Source of the DNA: Holtermannia corniformis
Lineage: Eukaryota; Basidiomycota; Tremellomycetes; Holtermanniales
DNA length: 64,000 nt
Direction: 5' to 3'
Assembly: GCA_001599935.1 (NCBI GenBank)
Contig: BCIJ01000006.1
Location: forward strand, 634,405-698,404
Of the stretch, positions 60,045 to 64,000 are shown piece after piece (positions within the stretch are counted from its first letter, which is position 1; every line of letters starts with the position of its first letter). The notes under the pieces are model-generated. The model was not told the origin of the DNA. It did not search any database and was given only the letters and a program-made list of their open reading frames with translations. The position numbers and the translations under genes are program-made.

Positions 60045-61662
60045 TCAACTGCGAGATCCGTGTCTGTTCCGCGGGGTTGCCAGCACCTCGACCGCGTCGT
60101 CGCGCGCTGATTCCGTACTGACGTATTGTTGTCTGTCGAGCAATAGTCCTTTGACCACGGCCGAATCGATTGACTGGATACGAGAGTCGCGTTGCTCGTT
60201 CATCGACGCACTATCCGCATCGAAAGCAGGGGATTGCGCAGAGTATATCGATGAATCTCGTTCTCGAGGTGCAGGGTTCGCGATGACGAGCCCACCTGGC
60301 TTTGGGCCAAAAGTGTTTTCTGACAGGGGCGACGGCGCTCCAGAAATCGGCAGGTCGTCAAAGTGGAACGGCTGCTCCGAGATCCGCGTTGAGTGCTTCG
60401 ACGGGGTGTATGCTCGTGGGTCGGCTTGGTGGGTGGGGAGTGGGTGCATAATCGGCTGGGGTCGGATTGGGCTGATGTCTGCAGGAGGGAAGAAGCTGCT
60501 TCGCCGGTTGATGGTATTGGTACTGATGGAGTACAAACGTTTATGACCTGAGCGGGGCTTGACAGGTTTACGAAGTTGAATCCATGCAGCAAGGCAGGAT
60601 CGGAACGGCTGTCGGGAGACCACCCCGATACCAACGAGCCAAGGCATAATTGCTGATCGTGTATCAGCCTAGCCTGTAGTGCAAGGACACTAGACACTTA
60701 CCTTCCAGTGCTCTCAACCATGAATCCTTTCCCCACATCATCTGCTCGATGATGAGATACGCGGCTCCGCCCCCGCACATTGCCAGGACTACGAGCACAT
60801 CAAGGTACGAGCCAAGCGCAGGCCCCACGGGATGATCGTATTTGGCGGCGTACTGCAGCAGAATCGCAGCAGCGTATATCACCGCAACTGACAAAGGTAT
60901 TGCAAGGGAAAGTGGGCGAACTATTCTGTCAGCTGGGTAACTGACAGCGACGACGAGACGTACCCGGTCGCCACCAGCTGCTCGACGGCGTACAGTACAA
61001 ACCCAACCACTGCGACAATCCTGGGTCGAAATCTGCCATAGCCGTGGTGACGATGATTGGAATGATCGGGAGAACGGGGTACACCCAGCAGGTTGACAAT
61101 ACCAGGACGAGGATGATTCGTGGGGTTTCGATTTCTCTCGCGGCTGCATGGTAGGCGATCTGACTGCTGAGCTGGTGCAACTGAGCATGTCCTGTCTCCA
61201 ACTCACAAATGTCGCAGTAGCAAGGTGGGCCAAGAGAGCGCTAGTAAGATACGAAACTCTTTACGATGATATCAACTGCGTACATCATGAGCCGGTCATC
61301 GCGACTTACATTACAGAGTCCGCATAGCAAAGCAGCTGCTGCGTCGGCGTCCACTGCGCGTCGTCCAGACTAGGCAGCAAGCCGCCTATCTCAGCATGCA
61401 CAGAGTCACTTAGACCGAGCACCGGCACTAGCACCGAACCAGCTTGAAGCAATGCACAGACAAGCGCCGAGATTGCAACAATTCGCGCCGATTGTCTGGG
61501 GATACAGGTCGTGCGCTCGGGTAAACAAGCAATCACGAGCAGGACAAGCAGAAATCCGCAAGCGGCGAGAGATGCAGCTGACAGTAGATCAGCTTCCTGT
61601 CGTACAATCATGAATGTGATCTTACTGACCATAGTAGGCGAGACCTGCTGGCCACCGGGCAT
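60045..61662 (-). CDS. Seven-TM receptor-like membrane protein
   Basis: Polytopic membrane protein, perhaps a fungal GPCR. The start at 61662 gives MPGGQQVSPTMVSKITFMIV. Predicted membrane helices in order: SLAACGFLLVLLVIACL; IVAISALVCALLQAGSVLVP; CYADSVIALLAHLATATF; IILVLVLSTCWVYPVLPIIP; PLSLAIPLSVAVIYAAAILL; LDVLVVLAMCGGGAAYLIIE; and possibly AIMPWLVGIGVV. A cytosolic tail of about 150 residues rich in Ser/Pro follows and ends NRHGSRS at 60045. The fourth helix region joins to the fifth through GLSQWLGLYFRPLS when an intron starting GTACGCC is removed. One junction near 61190 is unresolved: the simplest reading needs an intron of only 26 nt. No classical GPCR family was identified. Confidence 0.55.
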
Positions 61663-61852
61663 CTAAGAGCATTCCTAGGCAATCATGCCAAAGTGTTGCT
61701 GGTGTGCATTCTGTCGCAAGCAATCGCGAGTCCCGCACTACATCTGACAGTTAAACTAGTCAGCTGGACCCCTCAAACATCGACGTGTCAGCATCAAAGT
61801 TTGACAGCAAGCGTTTCAGGCCCCTTTCCGCGGCCACACGTGTGTGTATGCA

Positions 61853-63895
61853 TCAAGCTTTGCTGACTACGAGCGAGCCCTCGAAGCCATCCTCCTTGTC
61901 CGGGGAGTCCGCCGACACCCGTTCCGTCGGTGGCAACATACCCGCAAGGGACGTCTCCGAGCCGAAGAGTGTGTCGATCATTTCCAGAGATAGCCCTGGA
62001 TGTCGGTCAGCCCAAGCACTAGCTTCGGCAGGTTACAAACCTTTTGTTTCTGGGAAATACAGGTAGATTATCGGCACGAAACTCGCGTTCAAGACCGCGA
62101 ACACCTGCAATACGTCAGAATCAAACCAGGCGAGAGGCAGTGAGCGAACAATGTAGAACTTCCATCCGATGTTCTTGATTGCCGGCGGAGTCATTTGCAC
62201 CACCGCGTAGCTGCACAAGGTCAGTTGCGGATATCCTTGTGCATGGTAAACTCACTTGCAAATCCAGTTTGCTGCCGTCGAAACAGCCGAGCCCTTGGCT
62301 CTGAGGCGCAACGGCAGGATCTCGCTTGGGTACACCCAAACGACCGCCTGGAAGCCGACGGTGAACAATCCAAGGAATACGAAGAGCACAGCAACTGCGC
62401 CAGCTCCCGCTGCCGAGGATCCGCTCGTCTGCACCTTCCAAATGAGGCCCGTCTCGGCGGCAAAACACGCTGCCATAAGTGAGATCGTCACTAGCAGCAA
62501 TGGTCGGCGTCCAACCGAGTCGATGAGGAACCAAGGAATGAAGGAGGCAACAAAGAACCACTGGGAGCCCATGCCATCAACAAAGCACATTGTTGCTGCA
62601 AGCAGACTGACCGTGAACAAGAAGCCGGACACTAGTGAGGCACCGTGCGATGAAAGCCCAGCGGTTGACAGTAAGTTACCCGAGTAGTAAATCACCGCAT
62701 TGACTGATACGATCAGCGTTGCAGTGAATATGCAGCGTGTACTCACTGCCGCCGAGCTGCTGAAAAGCTGAAAATGTGAGTGATAGGCGCTCGACTCGTG
62801 CAACCTACCTTGAATACCGCAGGCGATAAGAAATCTCCGCCTGCTTTGAAGACCGTCATTGCGAAGAAGCTGCCTCCAGCTGCCACTTCCAGCGCGTTTC
62901 TCGAGCAGGACGGCAGCAAGGACCTCCTGGTGTTGTGCCACGACATGTGAGTGTTGCTGTGGCTTGCCGTGTAGCCGTGCAAAGACAGCCAACGCTGCTT
63001 CAGGCTGATCATGAGCAGCCAGCCAACTGATACAAAGTCAGCGTTTTGATCGTACCGAGGGGTGAACTGACCGAGGCGACTCCGGTATCACAAAGACGAG
63101 GGCCAGGATCGGCAAAATGAAGATAGCTTGTAGGGCGACGGGGATTCTCCAGGCTTTCGAACCAGAAACAGACGAGAACCCGTAGCCGATCCAATCTGCT
63201 CAATTAGCTACGGCGGTAGCGATCCACGTGTGTCAGACTTACATGCAAGGAAAATACCAAGATTCAGCACGCTGAGCTGTGCGCAGACGAACCGTCCTCT
63301 CGAGGCTTTCGGCGACACTTCCGCCTGGAGAATCGGCACTGTACTATTGATCGCGCCCATGCCGAGACCCTTTCAAGCAGTCAGCCTCTACTCAAAGATC
63401 TACCAAGCACTCACAGATACGATACGGGCACCGATCAGGGCACCCGTGGTACTGACACCCGCCTGAAAGCCCGTGCCTGCCAACATGAGGACTGCACCAA
63501 GACCGATCATCTTGCGGCGACCAAGACTCTCTCCAATAACCGCCGTGATCAAGGCTCCCACGCAGCAGCCAATCTCATAGATGGCGACGATGGTCCCTAG
63601 TAGAGACGCTGACGGATGTGAGAATGTCTCCTGGAATGGCGCATTGTTGATTACACCGCCGAGTACCTGGGGAAGTCAGTGTGTAGCGCGCCAGACAGCT
63701 CATACTGATACGTACGCCATTATCATCTGTGAAGCTATCAGCAACGACCACCGATCTTCACCATCGAAACTTACAACCGATCAGCATGAACCCTTGCGGA
63801 TCGCAACGTCAGCGTGCCCACGTTTTGAACAGGACCAGCTCACCCGACGCAGTGAGCGTCGTGATCGTGTACAGCAACGCTCTTCCCTCAAGCAT
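61853..63895 (-). CDS. MFS sugar transporter
   Basis: Twelve-helix major facilitator of the sugar porter family. The start at 63895 (MLEGRALLYTITTLTASG) is the best in view, though an upstream exon beyond the window edge is possible. Landmarks: DDNGVLGGVINNAPFQETF in helix 1; GESLGRRKMIGLG (loop 2-3); SGLGMGAINSTVPILQAEVS in helix 4; VIPESPRWLAA-like PESPR; FQQLGG in helix 7; DSVGRRPLLLVT (loop 8-9); WVYPSEILPLRLRAKGSAVS; and FPETKGLSLEMIDTLFG at the end of helix 12. The C-tail ends SLVVSKA at 61853. The first three exons are tiny: 52, 15 (63778-63792) and 11 nt (63716-63726). In other fungi such proteins carry hexoses or related sugars; the substrate is unknown. Confidence 0.87.
63716..63792 (-). 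other. Consecutive 15-nt and 11-nt exons of the MFS gene
   Basis: Exon 2 is 63778-63792 (GG TTC ATG CTG ATC G) and exon 3 is 63716-63726 (AT GAT AAT GGC), separated by a 51-nt intron at 63727-63777. With exon 1 (63844-63895, phase 1) they encode TASGFMLIDDNGVLGGV, which fits helix 1 of the family. Phases agree at each join. Confidence 0.75.
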
Positions 63896-64000
63896 CTTGC
63901 CAGTACGTGTTATGTCGTCGATCTGAACTGGATGCTCGACTTTGACGCGATCTCTGCCCCACGCCAGGGTATTGACAGAAAAAGCCCAGACTGACGCAAT

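Overview
This window is nuclear DNA of a compact fungal genome, most probably a basidiomycete. Almost every gene is split by very short introns: those I measured are mostly 48-58 nt, with GT..AG ends and a CTGAC/CTGAT-like branch site just upstream of the acceptor. Genes lie tail to tail or share short divergent promoters. There is no operon logic, Shine-Dalgarno signal or CRISPR array. I did not recognise a transposon or tRNA. The species cannot be fixed by eye; the intron style and gene set suggest a small-genome basidiomycete (for example in Pucciniomycotina), which is inference.

Layout. 0.6-10 kb: a TauD-type dioxygenase (+), ubiquitin-eS31 fusion (-), RBM26/27-like RNA-binding protein (+), phytanoyl-CoA dioxygenase-like enzyme (-) and a FYVE protein of the Pep7/Vac1 type (-). 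10.7-22.2 kb: UBE2O-like giant E2 (+), Kha1-type K+/H+ antiporter (-), FAM32A homologue (-), Tim8 (+) and a cytochrome P450 (-). 22.4-32.3 kb: Faf1/C1orf131-like ribosome factor (+), ATG8 (+), a small hypothetical gene (-), an XPG/RAD2-family nuclease (-), ribosomal protein eL33 (-), a small hypothetical gene (+) and mitochondrial uS5m (-). 32.4-43.5 kb: a GLTSCR1-like protein (-), WDR83/MORG1 (+), site-2 protease (+), OPT transporter (-), a single-pass membrane protein (-) and a DUF4604/KIAA1143 protein (-). 44-49 kb: SAM methyltransferase (+), RPF2 (-), a UPF0303/HbpS-like protein (+) followed by a decayed partial copy of itself, and a Tma17-like coiled-coil protein (-). 49-58.6 kb: the complete TEL1/ATM kinase (+). 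58.9-64 kb: a hypothetical protein (-), a seven-TM-like receptor candidate (-) and an MFS sugar transporter (-) that reaches close to the window edge.

The genes are mainly housekeeping. Ribosome supply is strongly represented (eS31, eL33, uS5m, RPF2, Faf1-like). Others serve protein and membrane quality control (ATG8, Pep7, UBE2O, S2P, Tim8, Tma17-like) and genome integrity (TEL1, XPG-like). They do not form one pathway. The most interesting items are structural: a 5-nt exon needed to build eL33, consecutive 15-nt and 11-nt exons in the MFS transporter, a stop-free 48-nt intron in the UPF0303 gene, and the remnant duplicate beside it. I did not find a convincing new defence or mobile system. 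Exon joins were read by eye from frame, splice consensus and family motifs, so some boundaries may be off by a few codons.
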